Positions 39,584 to 48,697 of a stretch of 64,000 nucleotides of DNA are shown one piece after another. A program made the translations under genes and the position numbers. The number at the start of each line of letters is the position of its first letter. The first letter of the stretch is position 1. The notes below the pieces were generated by a model. That model was not told the DNA's origin. It made no database searches and was given only the letters and a program-made list of their open reading frames with translations. The stretch spans positions 186,001 to 250,000 of the forward strand of contig NZ_LT629793.1 of the NCBI RefSeq assembly GCF_900105735.1. The letters run 5' to 3'. Source of the stretch: Pseudomonas yamanorum (lineage in GTDB: Bacteria > Pseudomonadota > Gammaproteobacteria > Pseudomonadales > Pseudomonadaceae).

Positions 39584-41881
39584 CTACCGCCCGGCTTCTT
39601 CCTTGTCACGGATAACCTGCAATTGGTACTGCGGGTCCGCCTTGATCTGCTGTTCGGTAAACGGCAGTGGGCTGAGTTTTTTCTCGGAAAACGCCTGGGT
39701 CTGGTCCTTGTAGTATTTCGACGCCGGGTCGCTGGACAGGGAGAACGCCAGTACGCCTTCGGCATTGGGGCCCTTCTCGTCGAAGGTCACGATCTGCAAG
39801 TAGCTGCTGCCGCTGACGACTTCGCGCTTGCCGCCAGCCCTTGGCACGCTTTGCATGGCGTTATACACGCCCAGCTCTTGCGGCCCGCCGTGGATCGGGG
39901 TCTGGCCCGAGACCTGTATGTCACCCCAGCGGCTGTCGGCGGTCAGCCCGCGTTTCGCAACGTCGGCGGCTGAGGCAAGCATCGCTTCATGCAGGGCATT
40001 GGCCACGCCTGCGCGTTCAATTGCCAATCCACGAGGCGTGGTCAGTGGTTGTGCCGGGTCGAAACCCACCTTCCATGCGTCGGGCGCTTGCGCCAGTTGC
40101 TCCGCGAGATTGATGAAGTGCACCAAGCCCAGGCCGCTGTCGAGGTTGGCGCGTTGGTCCCAGCTTTTCAGGCTGTCGCACACGGATTTCACGGCGGCGT
40201 CGGCACCCGCGCAGTATTTGAGCAGGTCCGGCATGACTTGGCTCGCGAGATACACCTGGTTGTCCATGACCATGTTCTGCAAGTCGGCGGCCTTGATCGG
40301 TTGCTTGTCCAGTTCCTGCAAGCGCTGCAAGGCGAAACGGGCACGTGGGCCCAGGCCGATTTTCTCCTGGCTGATCACCGGCGAGAATCCGGTCAGCGGC
40401 GCCTTTGGGTTGGCCATCCACGCCGAGTCATTGGAGTGCTGTACGTAGTCGGTGCGCTGCAGTTGTGGCAGTTGATCGGCCGGGAAGATCCCGGCTTGGG
40501 CGGCACGCGGGTCTATGTCCCAGGCGCAGGCGCTGCGGGAGCCGTCGAGCATGATGAATTGCAGGCCAACCCGGGGATCGCTGCACTGCGCGAGTTTTTT
40601 CGCGCTGACGTTCGGTACCACCGACAGGTTCATGTACAGGCTCTGGCCCTGGTCGTCCGCCGCCAGGGTGTTGACCCACGGGATACCTTGCAGGGTGTGC
40701 ACCGAGTCTTGCAGCTCCTTGAGGTTGGCGGCGCGGTTCATCGCGTACCACTGTTGCAGAACGCGGTCGTTGCCCAGGTTGGCGTCCCGCAGGCTGAAGG
40801 CATATTTGTTGTCCCAGTCGAGCTTGCCAGGCCATTGCACCACCGGGCCGAACTGCGAGCTGTAGACCGTCCGGGACTCTTCCTGGGTGCTGCCGTCGGC
40901 GGCTTTGACTGTCACCTTGATGCTGGTTTTATCCATGGGCAAGGATTTGCCGTCCAGCAGGTAGCGGGTCGGGTCCTTGGGATCCAGGGTCAGGCGGTAC
41001 AGCGTGAAGTGCTTGGAGGTATCAACGGTATGCGTCCAGGCCACGTGCTGGTTGAAGCCGATATTGATCACCGGCAGGCCCGGCAAGGCGGCGCCCATTA
41101 CATCCAGCTGGCCGGGGATGGTCAGGTGCATCTCGTAGAAGCGCATGCCGCCAATCCATGGAAAATGCGGGTTGGCCAGCAGCATGCCGCGACCATTGAA
41201 CGAACGGTCACGCCCGACCGCCACTGCGTTGCTGCCGCGATCCAGGGCGAAACGCTGTTGATTGGCTGCTGCGACCTCAAATGCCTTGGCATCCACCTGG
41301 GCGACGGCATTGGGCGGCGTGGCGCCCACCAGCGCTTCGGCAAACTGCCCGACGCCACCTTCCACCAGCAGCCGGCGAGTCACCTTGACCAGGTCTTCAG
41401 CCGTGATCGGCCGTACCCAGGCCGCCTGGCACTGCGCCGGCAAGCCTTGGGCGGTACGCTCCTTGAGGTAACGGTTGTAGCCGGCGACATACCCTTCAAT
41501 GCGCTGCTGCATTGCCGGGGGTTGCGCCTTCCAGAATGCCGCAACGGCCTCGGGTGTGTTCAGCCAGGTGAAGAACACGTCGTTGGTCAGGTTATTGCGC
41601 CCTTCCTGGGTCGCCTGCTCGGGGCCAAAGTACTTGGCGCGCTCGCCGTTGACGGTCACCACTTCATTGGCCAGCAGGCACAGGTTGTCCTGGGCGTAGG
41701 CGTAACCGATGCCAAACCCCAGGCTGCGCTCATCGTTGGCCCGGATATGCGGGACACCAAAGCTGGTACGCCGAATCTCGGCGGTGGTCTGTTGCTCCTG
41801 CACCCGCGCCGTGGCCGAAACACTCAGCCCCAGCAACGCCCCAGCCACGCACACCCTGAACAACCCGTTGGAAATAATCAC
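39584..41881 (-). CDS. pvdQ: PvdQ-type acylase (Ntn hydrolase, penicillin-acylase family)
   Basis: 765 residues with signal peptide MIISNGLFRVCVAGALLGLS and more, cleaved near SATA. The precursor is split into alpha and beta chains; the beta chain starts at Ser217 of the string RGSNAVAVGRD, the nucleophile of PvdQ-like enzymes. MLLANPHFPWIGGMRFYEMH, GLPVINIGFNQHVAWTHTVD and LQGIPWVNTLAADDQG are family blocks. In Pseudomonas PvdQ removes the fatty acid from pyoverdine precursors in the periplasm and can hydrolyse long acyl-homoserine lactones. A PvdS-like promoter motif lies 66 bases upstream. Confidence 0.85.
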   Translation of the reverse strand: MIISNGLFRVCVAGALLGLSVSATARVQEQQTTAEIRRTSFGVPHIRANDERSLGFGIGYAYAQDNLCLLANEVVTVNGERAKYFGPEQATQEGRNNLTNDVFFTWLNTPEAVAAFWKAQPPAMQQRIEGYVAGYNRYLKERTAQGLPAQCQAAWVRPITAEDLVKVTRRLLVEGGVGQFAEALVGATPPNAVAQVDAKAFEVAAANQQRFALDRGSNAVAVGRDRSFNGRGMLLANPHFPWIGGMRFYEMHLTIPGQLDVMGAALPGLPVINIGFNQHVAWTHTVDTSKHFTLYRLTLDPKDPTRYLLDGKSLPMDKTSIKVTVKAADGSTQEESRTVYSSQFGPVVQWPGKLDWDNKYAFSLRDANLGNDRVLQQWYAMNRAANLKELQDSVHTLQGIPWVNTLAADDQGQSLYMNLSVVPNVSAKKLAQCSDPRVGLQFIMLDGSRSACAWDIDPRAAQAGIFPADQLPQLQRTDYVQHSNDSAWMANPKAPLTGFSPVISQEKIGLGPRARFALQRLQELDKQPIKAADLQNMVMDNQVYLASQVMPDLLKYCAGADAAVKSVCDSLKSWDQRANLDSGLGLVHFINLAEQLAQAPDAWKVGFDPAQPLTTPRGLAIERAGVANALHEAMLASAADVAKRGLTADSRWGDIQVSGQTPIHGGPQELGVYNAMQSVPRAGGKREVVSGSSYLQIVTFDEKGPNAEGVLAFSLSSDPASKYYKDQTQAFSEKKLSPLPFTEQQIKADPQYQLQVIRDKEEAGR

Positions 41882-41946
41882 GCAGACTCCACAGCCAAAT
41901 TAAAAACACCGTGACGAGGGACAGCTTCGCCAACACCTCAGTTAAG

Positions 41947-41970
41947 ACGTAAATACCGGAAATAATTTAG
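41947..41970 (-). promoter_or_regulatory. PvdS-like (iron-starvation) promoter motif before pvdQ
   Basis: On the minus strand GCTAAAT stands before CGT with 15 bases between TAAAT and CGT. The PvdS consensus TAAAT-N16/17-CGT is usually one or two bases longer. Position and gene identity make it plausible. Confidence 0.4.
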
Positions 41971-42126
41971 CAGCCGCAGATGGTTATTCGGACATGCCGG
42001 TATGTCTCCAGGATGTTACCGACAAAATTTCTACATCCCGCGCTTCATGATTTCGGCTGCTCGTACGTCTTATTAACTAAGAGCGCCATCATTTTCCTGA
42101 TCAGGCTCTGATAAGGAGTTTTTTGC

Positions 42127-42504
42127 ATGTACAACCCGCAACTGCCCACGGAAGGACACTCATCCATGCATGACGGAGGCTTTGGCACCGGTAACCAAGC
42201 GTTCGGCAAAGCGCCGGAACATGGCAACCAGCGCATTCGTCATTTGCTCAAGTGTTTCGGCCTGCGCACCAGCCTGATCCGGCTGAAGGTCATCGACGCC
42301 CTGCTGACGGCCGCCGACAACCAGCGCACCCTCGGTGTGCGGGGCGTGCACAGTCATTTGCTGGAGCTGGGCATTCCGTTGTCGTTTCTCAGCGTGCGGG
42401 AGGTGCTCAAGCGCCTGTGCACCGAAGGCGTGATTACCCTGAACGCCGACAAGAGCTACAGCCTGCACGAGCAGGCTGCCAAAGTCCTGGAAGGCCGGGC
42501 CTGA
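42127..42504 (+). CDS. Fur-like winged-helix regulator (Fe2+/Zn2+ uptake regulator-type)
   Basis: 125 residues. A charged, partly disordered N-terminus is followed by a winged-helix domain (RIRHLLKCFGLRTSLIRLKV, then VRGVHSHLLELGIPLSFLSV and REVLKRLCTEGVITLNA), the N-terminal DNA-binding half of Fur-family proteins. The second (metal/dimer) domain is missing, so it is short for Fur. GGAG precedes the ATG by eight bases. Role unknown; iron-related control next to pvdQ is only suggestive. Confidence 0.6.
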   Translation: MYNPQLPTEGHSSMHDGGFGTGNQAFGKAPEHGNQRIRHLLKCFGLRTSLIRLKVIDALLTAADNQRTLGVRGVHSHLLELGIPLSFLSVREVLKRLCTEGVITLNADKSYSLHEQAAKVLEGRA

Positions 42505-42505
42505 G

Positions 42506-42700
42506 TCAGAGGTTAGGCTTGACCTTGCGGCGCATCACACCGTTGATCACCACCACGGTGACCGCTACGGCAATCGCGATGTACTGGAACGTCTTTTCGC
42601 TGATGACCCCATTGTTCTGCAGGTAGGACAGGCCAAACATCGTCCCCAGCACCACCAGGGAGATCAGAATCGAGTATTTCAAACGTTGCTTTTGGGTCAT
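42506..42700 (-). CDS. Small membrane protein of unknown function
   Basis: 64 residues with two hydrophobic helices (LISLVVLGTMFGLSYL, FQYIAIAVAVTVVVINGVM) separated by QNNGVISEKT. AGGAACCC lies before the ATG at 42700. Convergent with the Fur-like gene, one base apart. Confidence 0.55.
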   Translation of the reverse strand: MTQKQRLKYSILISLVVLGTMFGLSYLQNNGVISEKTFQYIAIAVAVTVVVINGVMRRKVKPNL

Positions 42701-42873
42701 GACGGGTTCCTGAAGCTAAAAAATTGTATCCACTTTGTATCGACTGCCACACCAAGCACATACCCATTGGCGGGGATGGATTGGGGTCGGCGGGGTCTCA
42801 TGTTACAGGCGATGAAAAACTTTGGCTTGCCCAACGCCTGATTGAACCTGTGAGTACCCTAGAGGATTTTGAA

Positions 42874-43011
42874 ATGCTTCGTCGAATCACACTGCTGATT
42901 CCCTTGCTGATCATGTTGAGCATGAGCGGCTGCATTATTTTCCCCCACGGCGGCGGCGGTTGGCATGACCATCGCTACTACGACGGCGGACCGGGGTATT
43001 ACCATCGCTGA
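42874..43011 (+). CDS. Very small lipoprotein with a Gly/His/Tyr tail
   Basis: 45 residues. MLRRITLLIPLLIMLSMSGC is a lipoprotein signal with lipobox MSGC; the mature tail IIFPHGGGGWHDHRYYDGGP is Gly/His/Tyr-rich and could bind metals. AGAGGA stands seven bases before ATG 42874. Envelope protein, unknown role. Confidence 0.6.
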   Translation: MLRRITLLIPLLIMLSMSGCIIFPHGGGGWHDHRYYDGGPGYYHR

Positions 43012-43158
43012 TCGGTCATCCGTACATTTTCTGACAACTTGAACACTGTCCAGGCGGAGCCGCCCCCCTGTTTCCGACACTCAGGAAGAGCGTCCAGGAA
43101 GCAGGGAGGTTTTCCTGAAAGGCGCATTCCTGAATGAGCGTGCCTCAAGGTGTTCACG

Positions 43159-46100
43159 ATGACCTCAATAGTCAGCAACTCTGTTCTTTCCTCCACTACT
43201 TATCCGCCACCTCCCCCACCTCCGATACCACTCCCCGATATTCCGCCTTATCCCGATGAAACATTGCAAAGCGTAACGGAGGTTGAGGATCCCGCGGCTG
43301 ACGCACCGCCCCCCGATGCCCCGAAAGCCCTGAAGGCCGCGCTGGCCGACCGAAAAAACTGGCAGACACTGGCGCAGCAGCTCACTGATGTCGCCACGGT
43401 GGTAGGGCCAAACCCGCCTTTTTTGGCGGTGCAGTCTGCGCTGAGAAGCCGGCTGATGGACCTCGCCCCCAGCTCTTCGTATCCCCCCCATAGTGCTAAC
43501 GCCGTCAGTCTTGCGAACTTTCTCAAGGCTAATGGCCTGCCCGAGCCAACCACCCATGACGAGCTGCTGACCCTGGCGCGGGCATCGCTTGCACGCTCAC
43601 ACCCCCATCCATGGGGAAATCTGGGCGGTGCCTTGTCTTGGCCCCTGCCCTTGAGCACACACCAGCAAAGCGAATTGCTGACAGCCGCCAGAGAGCATGT
43701 CGGTAGTTTTCAGCAAGCTAGCCAGCAACGGGGACTCCTGGAGTTTCTGAACAGCAACCTGCTGCTCTCCGCCGACACCTCAAGCGATCCGGTCAAAGCA
43801 CTGGAAGCCCTCATCGGCTCCCCCCGCGGCCAAGCGTTGGGAGAGGCCTTGCAGAACAAGCTGGAGAGCATTTCGACTGATAGCAGTGTGAATGATCACG
43901 TCCTGGCAGCCATCAACCTCGACCTGGATCAGGCGTCCATCACCCAACCCCGCCGCAACAAGGTGGCCGGATTCGACCTGTCACATAACCAATATTGGGG
44001 CAAACCCACCTCGGCGATTGTCGCCGGCCTGCACCAACACTTGATTGATACCGGTAAAACCTCACCTGCCAACGCCTCGCTGGGTGCCCACCTGCTGTTG
44101 ATGCGGGCGGCGCCGCAGTTGCTGATCAAGGATATTCCCGACAGCGTGGTCTACGGCAGCCAGGCCTGGGCCAACTTGTGCATCGCGGCGGCCGCCGTCG
44201 AAGCCAAGTCTCCTGGAAGCGTCGCGAATATGAGCTTTGCCAAGGTGATGATCGCCGCTGATTCAAGTGGGCCCGCTCCCGAGTCAGCGCAAACGGCGGC
44301 GCTGTTGGATTGGGCCTTGGTCAACGGGGTGCTTGAGGCGAAAGACGACAGGCTTTACGAAAAGGCAGACATTGATACCGCCATGGACGCGTTCAACTAT
44401 CAATTGGGCAAGCTGAAACACGCTTCCGGCCTGCTTGACGCCCCGGTACCCAGTCGCAAGCAGATGGCGCTGGACGCGCTCAAGGAAAAATTCGGCGAAG
44501 ACGTGCCCTTTGAAGAGAAGGTGTTGCTCAAACCCAACAAAACCGCCAATAAAATGATCCCTCCTCGCGGTCCTTATTCCATGCTGGACCTGACCATGCA
44601 GGGCGAGAAAATAACGGCATCAGACTGGACACTCAAACCTGGCACGCACGGTGTCAACCTTGACGCCTTCGCCGCCCTTACCCAGGACCCCGGCTTCAAC
44701 GTCCCCGTCACCTTTGACAACGCCATAAGCCAGACCATAAGCGACTATAAAACCGTCAAGAAATATTCCATCTTGAATGCCCTCGCCAACCTTCCACCGG
44801 AGGACAAAGAAAACCTGCGGCTAGGCAAGCTGAACTTCTACCAAGAAAAATCCTACAGAGTCAGCTGGACGCCATTCGCAGGCAAAACTCTCTTCCATAC
44901 AAGCAAAAAAATACTGGTAACCACAAAACACCAGAACAAACCGTCCACCTATGAGTTCGATACCGAAAAAGGCAGCATCAGAAAAGTCAGCAACACTCTC
45001 ATCACGCGCCAGGACCAGAAGATCGCCAACGAAGTAACCCGAATAGAAGAATTCTCCACCTTCGATTCCAAGCGCGACTACATAAAGCAAGAGAACCCGC
45101 GGGAGGGCTTGAACCCCAACCTGTTCAAAAACTTCCGGGCAGACTACCTCGCGGATTCAATCGTCGAGGGGCTCGATCTGGATGCCATCAGGCATCAAGC
45201 CGCCGGGACCACTCCGGATGAGCATAGAAGAGCCGTCGCCGACACCATCGGTAACTTTTTCCTCGACCTTATCCCTCTCAGGTCAGCCATCGTCAACTTG
45301 AGCAACGGAAACTATAAGGACGGGTTCTCTGACCTGGCATTTGATGCGTTTGGCTTTCTCACGGCAGGTGCGGGCGTCGCCGCCAAGGTCGGGAAAACGC
45401 TGAGCACTGCCAGCAGCGCGGCCAGCAAAGCCTTCAAGCTGAGCAAGATTTTCGGGGTTACCGCACTCTCGGAACTCAATCCGCTGAGCGGTCTTGGCGA
45501 CTTGGCAGTCGGCGCGGGAAAACTCGCCATCAGCGGCGCAAACGCTGGCACCCAGGGCTTGAAGACACTCAAAGGCACTGCGAACAGTCGGGAGCTCGTC
45601 GCCGCTGGTAATCGATATGAGGCAGCCGCCACCGGCTCATTCCAGATGGGCGAGCAGACGGTCGAAGGCAGCGCGGTGCAGATCAAGGGCAAGTGGTACG
45701 CTTTCGACGCACAAAAGCACCAGCCGTACGGCAGCCCCCTGCAAGCGTTCAGTAGCGCTGATACGCTGGAGCCTTCCCCGAACGCCTATGCCTCTTCGAG
45801 CCGGAACACTCATCGGTTTAACCCGATAAATACCGTTAACCGCCCACCTCGAATCAGGACACCGTTACCCGACGGTCAATACGTGGAAAGTTTGAAAGGA
45901 AGGCTCGAAGTAGACCATTTCAAGCCCGACACCCGTCAGGCAACGCTGGATAAGTTTCGGGTGGAAATGGAGGAATATTATGATGCGATCAAAGAGGGAG
46001 GCCTTCCGCCACGCCCGGTAATCCCCAATGTTCCCGTACCGATCCCCGCAGCCGCTCTCCTCACAGAAGCATTGAAAGCATCAAACGGCGTGGTGTTTGG

Positions 46101-46683
46101 AGAGTCTCACTCGCAGATGGCCAGCTTCAAGCTGCTCTACGACAACGTGGGCACGCTGAAGAGCCAAGGGGTAAAGAAGGTCTATTTCGAAGGGTATATC
46201 GACATGCCTGGGGGCGCGAAGGACGATGGTATCGGTATGCTCGGAAAATCCGGAGTTCCTCGCACGAACCCATCACTGGCGCAACTCAAGCAAAAACTTG
46301 AGGTTAACGGCATAGAGCTTTTACCGATTGATCATTATTATTTAACGCGACATAAACATGACAAGTCGCGCAGCACGACACAGTCGGGCGTCAACTCTGA
46401 ACAACGGCTCAAGGAGTTCAACTACTACGCTGCAGAAACCATCCTGGCAAACTCGGGCACCGAAAAGTGGGTCGCGTTAGTGGGGAGCGCGCACATGAAC
46501 ACCTCCGAAGGTGTTCCCGGCTTGGCGGAACTCACGGAAGGCATTGGCATCGGGGTCTTTGACAACAAGAACATGACCTACAGCAACATCGGGCTTAAAG
46601 CAAAAAACCCTGTGCCAGACCCGAACCGGCCATTACAGCCCAACGATATTCCAGGCGACCTGCGCATCTACGTGAAACCCTGA
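43159..46683 (+). CDS. Large putative secreted toxin with C-terminal Tiki/EreA-like domain (membrane-targeted effector-type)
   Basis: 1174 residues from ATG 43159 (a GTG nine bases earlier is possible). The N-terminus has a run PPPPPPPIPLPDIPPYP, then a long helical region; residues about 700-790 contain a hydrophobic, glycine-rich stretch (FDAFGFLTAGAGVAAKVG) typical of these toxin families. The C-terminal domain (about 970-1145) has GESHS at 981-985, YFEGY with Glu1011 and GSAHMN with His1112, the residue pattern of the haem-uptake/Tiki/EreA-like fold attached to dermonecrotic-type toxins. No signal peptide or adjacent immunity gene. Alternative: intracellular effector exported by an unknown route. 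Confidence 0.65.
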   Translation: MTSIVSNSVLSSTTYPPPPPPPIPLPDIPPYPDETLQSVTEVEDPAADAPPPDAPKALKAALADRKNWQTLAQQLTDVATVVGPNPPFLAVQSALRSRLMDLAPSSSYPPHSANAVSLANFLKANGLPEPTTHDELLTLARASLARSHPHPWGNLGGALSWPLPLSTHQQSELLTAAREHVGSFQQASQQRGLLEFLNSNLLLSADTSSDPVKALEALIGSPRGQALGEALQNKLESISTDSSVNDHVLAAINLDLDQASITQPRRNKVAGFDLSHNQYWGKPTSAIVAGLHQHLIDTGKTSPANASLGAHLLLMRAAPQLLIKDIPDSVVYGSQAWANLCIAAAAVEAKSPGSVANMSFAKVMIAADSSGPAPESAQTAALLDWALVNGVLEAKDDRLYEKADIDTAMDAFNYQLGKLKHASGLLDAPVPSRKQMALDALKEKFGEDVPFEEKVLLKPNKTANKMIPPRGPYSMLDLTMQGEKITASDWTLKPGTHGVNLDAFAALTQDPGFNVPVTFDNAISQTISDYKTVKKYSILNALANLPPEDKENLRLGKLNFYQEKSYRVSWTPFAGKTLFHTSKKILVTTKHQNKPSTYEFDTEKGSIRKVSNTLITRQDQKIANEVTRIEEFSTFDSKRDYIKQENPREGLNPNLFKNFRADYLADSIVEGLDLDAIRHQAAGTTPDEHRRAVADTIGNFFLDLIPLRSAIVNLSNGNYKDGFSDLAFDAFGFLTAGAGVAAKVGKTLSTASSAASKAFKLSKIFGVTALSELNPLSGLGDLAVGAGKLAISGANAGTQGLKTLKGTANSRELVAAGNRYEAAATGSFQMGEQTVEGSAVQIKGKWYAFDAQKHQPYGSPLQAFSSADTLEPSPNAYASSSRNTHRFNPINTVNRPPRIRTPLPDGQYVESLKGRLEVDHFKPDTRQATLDKFRVEMEEYYDAIKEGGLPPRPVIPNVPVPIPAAALLTEALKASNGVVFGESHSQMASFKLLYDNVGTLKSQGVKKVYFEGYIDMPGGAKDDGIGMLGKSGVPRTNPSLAQLKQKLEVNGIELLPIDHYYLTRHKHDKSRSTTQSGVNSEQRLKEFNYYAAETILANSGTEKWVALVGSAHMNTSEGVPGLAELTEGIGIGVFDNKNMTYSNIGLKAKNPVPDPNRPLQPNDIPGDLRIYVKP

Positions 46684-46730
46684 GCACATCGCAAGGGCCC
46701 GGAAAGCCTCCGAGCCTTTGCATAAGGTGT

Positions 46731-47501
46731 TCACCCTCCATGCACCCAACGCTGATGCAACCACCGCGCAAACGCATCCAGGGCAAACCCCAACAGGCCG
46801 ATCAGCAGCACCATCGCCATCAGCTCCGAGTAAGCCAGTCGGTCGCGAGTGTCGAGGATGTAATAACCCAGCCCGGCACTGACCCCGAGCATCTCGCACG
46901 GCACCAGCACGATCCACAGGATCCCGATGGCCAGCCGCACACCGGTCAGCACGTGCCCCATCACGCCGGGAATAATTACCCGGCGCAAGGTTTCCCAGCG
47001 TGTCGCGCTCAAGCTCTTGCTCAGTTGCAACCAGCGTGGATCAAGCTGACGCACACCCGCCGCGGTATTCAGCAGAATCGGCCACACCGCCGCGAACGCC
47101 AGCAGGAAGTAGATCGGCTGGTCGCCCACCCCCATCAACATCACAACGATGGGCATCCACGACAGCGGCGAGATCATCCGCAGAAACTGGAACGCCGGCG
47201 TGGTCGCCGCCTCCAGCTTGCGCGAACTGCCCACCAGCAAGCCCAACGGCACGCCAATCAGCAATGCCAGGAACAGCCCGACGAAGATCCGCTTAAGGCT
47301 CACGGCAATGTTCAGGTACAGCTCGCTGCGCCCCAGCAATTCCCACAGGCTGGCGAGGGTCGCCGACAGCGAAAACCGCGCAGACAAACCGTCCGCGCTG
47401 CCGAAGACCTTCACCCCCAGCCACCAGAGCAACAGCAATCCCGCCAGCCCACTCAAGCCAAGCAACCAGCCCGGCAAGCCCAAGGTTTTGCCATTATTCA
47501 A
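46731..47501 (-). CDS. ABC transporter permease (SsuC/TauC type)
   Basis: 256 residues, six membrane helices. The EAA loop region reads LSATRWETLRRVIIPGVMGH, typical of SsuC/TauC/NrtB permeases. It probably moves sulfonates, nitrate or similar anions. Its ATG overlaps the stop of the binding-protein gene by four bases (ATGA), so it is the last gene of the operon running 51157 to 46731. Confidence 0.85.
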   Translation of the reverse strand: MNNGKTLGLPGWLLGLSGLAGLLLLWWLGVKVFGSADGLSARFSLSATLASLWELLGRSELYLNIAVSLKRIFVGLFLALLIGVPLGLLVGSSRKLEAATTPAFQFLRMISPLSWMPIVVMLMGVGDQPIYFLLAFAAVWPILLNTAAGVRQLDPRWLQLSKSLSATRWETLRRVIIPGVMGHVLTGVRLAIGILWIVLVPCEMLGVSAGLGYYILDTRDRLAYSELMAMVLLIGLLGFALDAFARWLHQRWVHGG

Positions 47502-48697
47502 ACGCCAATCTCCTCGTGCCGCTCGAAGCCTTCCGGCAAGCCGAAGGTCTTCATGCCGCCCACCGCTGCGATGGCGTTGCGCACGAAGCGGTCGTCCACC
47601 AGGTCCTTGGCGACAAACGCCGGGTCCAGGTCGGCGAGGAATTTCTTGTCGCCCTCGATCAGCGTGTCTTTCAGGCGACGCACCAGTTCCTCGGTGTAGC
47701 TGGGGAATGGATACGGCTGGAAGTCGATACGGTGCTCGTCCCAGTTGGCGTGCTGGATCGCGCCGTCGGCCAGGTACGCCGCACGGTCGCTGGCAGCCGG
47801 TGCCAGGACTTTACGCAGCACCGGTTCAGCATGCGGGGTGTAGCGATTTTCGCCGTCCTTGGACAGCAGTTTCACCGCCTCTTCACGGTTGTCGCGGGTC
47901 CAGACCTGGGCCTTGACGATCGCATTCACCACCTTCTGCGACCATTCCGGGCGGTTGGTCAGGTCGTGCTCGTGCATGAACACTACGCAGCACGCGTGGT
48001 TGCGCCACACGTCGCCGGTAAAGCGCTGCACCCGACCCACGTTGAGGTTTTCCGCCAGGGCGTTGAACGGCTCGGCGACGATGTAGCCGTCGATGCGTTT
48101 GCTGGCCAGGGCCGGCGGCATGTCCGAGGGCGGCAACACGATCAGGTTGACCTCGTTGGCGGCAATCGCGCTACCCGCCGCACGGGCCACCGGGATCAGG
48201 CCGTTGTCACGGAACAGCTGCTGCACCACGACGTTGTGGATCGAGTACCAGAACGGAATCGCCACCGACTTGCCGCCCAGTTGCTTCACATCGGTAATGC
48301 CCGGGGACACGGTCAAACCCGAGCCGCCCACGTGGTTCCAGGCCACGACCTTGGCCGGGACCTTGCTGCCGTAACGCGCCCAAACCGTCATCGGCGACAA
48401 CAGGTGAATCACGTTGACCTGGCCGGAAATAAACGCCTCGATCACCTGGGCCCAACTGCGCAGCAACACCGGGCGCTCGGCCTTGATGCCTTCGGCTTCG
48501 AACAGCCCGTTGTTGTGGGCCACCAGCAGCGGCGTGGCGTCGGTGATCGGCAAGTAGCCGATGCGTACCGGTGCGTCCGGCTCACTGGCCGCGCGAGCCT
48601 GCAAACTGCTGAGCAGTGGCAAGGCACCGGCGGCACTGAGCACGGCCGAGAGTTTGAGAAAGTCACGGCGCGAGTGAGTGAGGTCATCCAGACACAT
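47498..48697 (-). CDS. ABC transporter periplasmic binding protein (NrtA/SsuA/TauA type)
   Basis: 399 residues starting MCLDDLTHSRRDFLKLSAVL, a twin-arginine (SRRDFLKL) export signal followed by a signal peptide. The motif RIGYLPITDATPLLVAHNNG and FISGQVNVIHLLSPMTVWAR are typical of NMT1/THI5-like nitrate/sulfonate/aliphatic-sulfonate binding proteins. Its start overlaps the ATPase stop by 14 bases. The natural ligand cannot be told from sequence alone. Confidence 0.8.
   Translation of the reverse strand: MCLDDLTHSRRDFLKLSAVLSAAGALPLLSSLQARAASEPDAPVRIGYLPITDATPLLVAHNNGLFEAEGIKAERPVLLRSWAQVIEAFISGQVNVIHLLSPMTVWARYGSKVPAKVVAWNHVGGSGLTVSPGITDVKQLGGKSVAIPFWYSIHNVVVQQLFRDNGLIPVARAAGSAIAANEVNLIVLPPSDMPPALASKRIDGYIVAEPFNALAENLNVGRVQRFTGDVWRNHACCVVFMHEHDLTNRPEWSQKVVNAIVKAQVWTRDNREEAVKLLSKDGENRYTPHAEPVLRKVLAPAASDRAAYLADGAIQHANWDEHRIDFQPYPFPSYTEELVRRLKDTLIEGDKKFLADLDPAFVAKDLVDDRFVRNAIAAVGGMKTFGLPEGFERHEEIGV

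Noticed and set aside
39989..41914. Long plus-strand open frame opposite pvdQ
   Set aside because: Antisense to a gene with intact acylase motifs; composition is that of a shadow frame.
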